Origin: UBA5359 sp028699365 [NCBI: bacterium]
Lineage (GTDB): Bacteria > UBP13 > UBA5359
Assembly (NCBI GenBank): GCA_028699365.1
Contig: JAQVUQ010000182.1
Coordinates: 1-5,965 of the forward strand
DNA length: 5,965 nucleotides
Direction of reading: 5' to 3'
Part shown: positions 5,705 through 5,965 of the stretch, in pieces
Position numbering within the stretch: position 1 is the first letter of the stretch
Layout: each line of letters begins with the position of its first letter
Notes under the pieces: generated by a model
Database searches by the model: none
What the model was told of the DNA's origin: nothing
Seen by the model: only the letters and a program-made list of their open reading frames with translations
Made by a program: the position numbers and the translations under genes

Positions 5705-5965
5705 AGATAGATATAGCATGTCATTTACAGCGGGTAGTCTTTTGCATCGCGAATCGGTGAAGCTAGCTGAGCTTTATCTTACGCTTGGTGATTGGGATGT
5801 GGTGCAAGATATCGTCATTAACAAAAACATTCTGCAAGCCAGAACCCTGAATGCTTTGAAGAGGGTCTGCCGGGAAGTCATCTCTCGTTTAAAAACATTG
5901 AGTGCCGAAGAACTGAGTTTTTTGGTCGAGGCCAACCTTCAGGAACAAGGCTATCTCCTATGGGT
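5673..5965 (+). CDS. brxA: BrxA, DUF1819 protein of a BREX phage-defence system, 3' partial
   Basis: 97 codons run off the window end; the family is about 200 residues. The sequence carries the conserved DUF1819 N-terminal pattern: MSFTAGSLLHRESVKLAELYLTLGDW, then a run rich in hydrophobics (VVQDIVINKNIL), QARTLNALKRVCREVISRLKTLS, EELSFLVEANLQEQGYLLW. BrxA is a small DNA-binding protein (structurally NusB-like by published work) and is normally the first gene of BREX operons, followed by brxB, brxC, pglX, pglZ and brxL. These block phage replication and mark self DNA by methylation. Start choice is uncertain: ATG 5658, 5673 and 5718 are in frame and none has a strong ribosome binding site; 5673 is chosen because the family usually has a short lead before SFTAG. 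A/T-richer than the genes left of the tRNA, consistent with acquisition. No regulator gene precedes it. Confidence 0.88.
   Translation, partial: MQREYELKINKDRYSMSFTAGSLLHRESVKLAELYLTLGDWDVVQDIVINKNILQARTLNALKRVCREVISRLKTLSAEELSFLVEANLQEQGYLLW

Noticed and set aside
1-5965. CRISPR array, insertion sequence or transposase
   Set aside because: No regularly spaced direct repeats, no transposase-like frame and no terminal inverted repeats with target duplication were seen.

Overview
The window looks like the chromosome of a diderm bacterium that is neither a typical enterobacterium nor a Gram-positive. Evidence for an outer membrane is the truncated first gene, a beta-barrel protein ending in the C-terminal phenylalanine typical of such proteins. 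The phylum cannot be fixed from this window. An Armatimonadota-like or other environmental diderm lineage is a guess only. The housekeeping part is G+C-rich (about 60% or more in two 120-base samples of typA). The right end is visibly poorer (hand count of 5673-5965: 126 of 293, 43%).

Layout: (1) 3-1004, 3' part of an outer-membrane porin-like barrel, then a strong hairpin. (2) typA/bipA, a ribosome-associated GTPase, behind an extended -10 promoter. (3) A 194-base gap holding a plausible promoter and a perfect 16-bp inverted repeat, leading to a short rubrerythrin-type ferritin-like protein and, 56 bases later, a YafJ-type class II glutamine amidotransferase domain protein. The last two are probably cotranscribed. 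(4) A small, very acidic protein on the minus strand, whose end overlaps the end of the amidotransferase gene by 26 bases. (5) Divergent from it, a 46-codon gene that resembles the C-terminal tail of VapB/Phd-type antitoxins and has no toxin beside it. (6) A complete tRNA-Lys(CTT) gene with promoter, leader hairpin and terminator. (7) About 400 bases with no convincing gene but several short hairpins. (8) The start of brxA (DUF1819), the usual first gene of a BREX phage-defence operon, cut by the window end.

The left 4.6 kb is ordinary chromosome (envelope, translation/stress GTPase, oxidative-stress ferritin-like protein). The right 0.7 kb appears to be the edge of a defence island placed immediately downstream of a tRNA gene. 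The most interesting signals are the BREX operon start, its unusual start region (a small ORF with a good ribosome binding site, out of frame with brxA and linked to it through a run of seven A), the unexplained structured spacer behind the tRNA, and the perfect hairpin ahead of the rubrerythrin gene.
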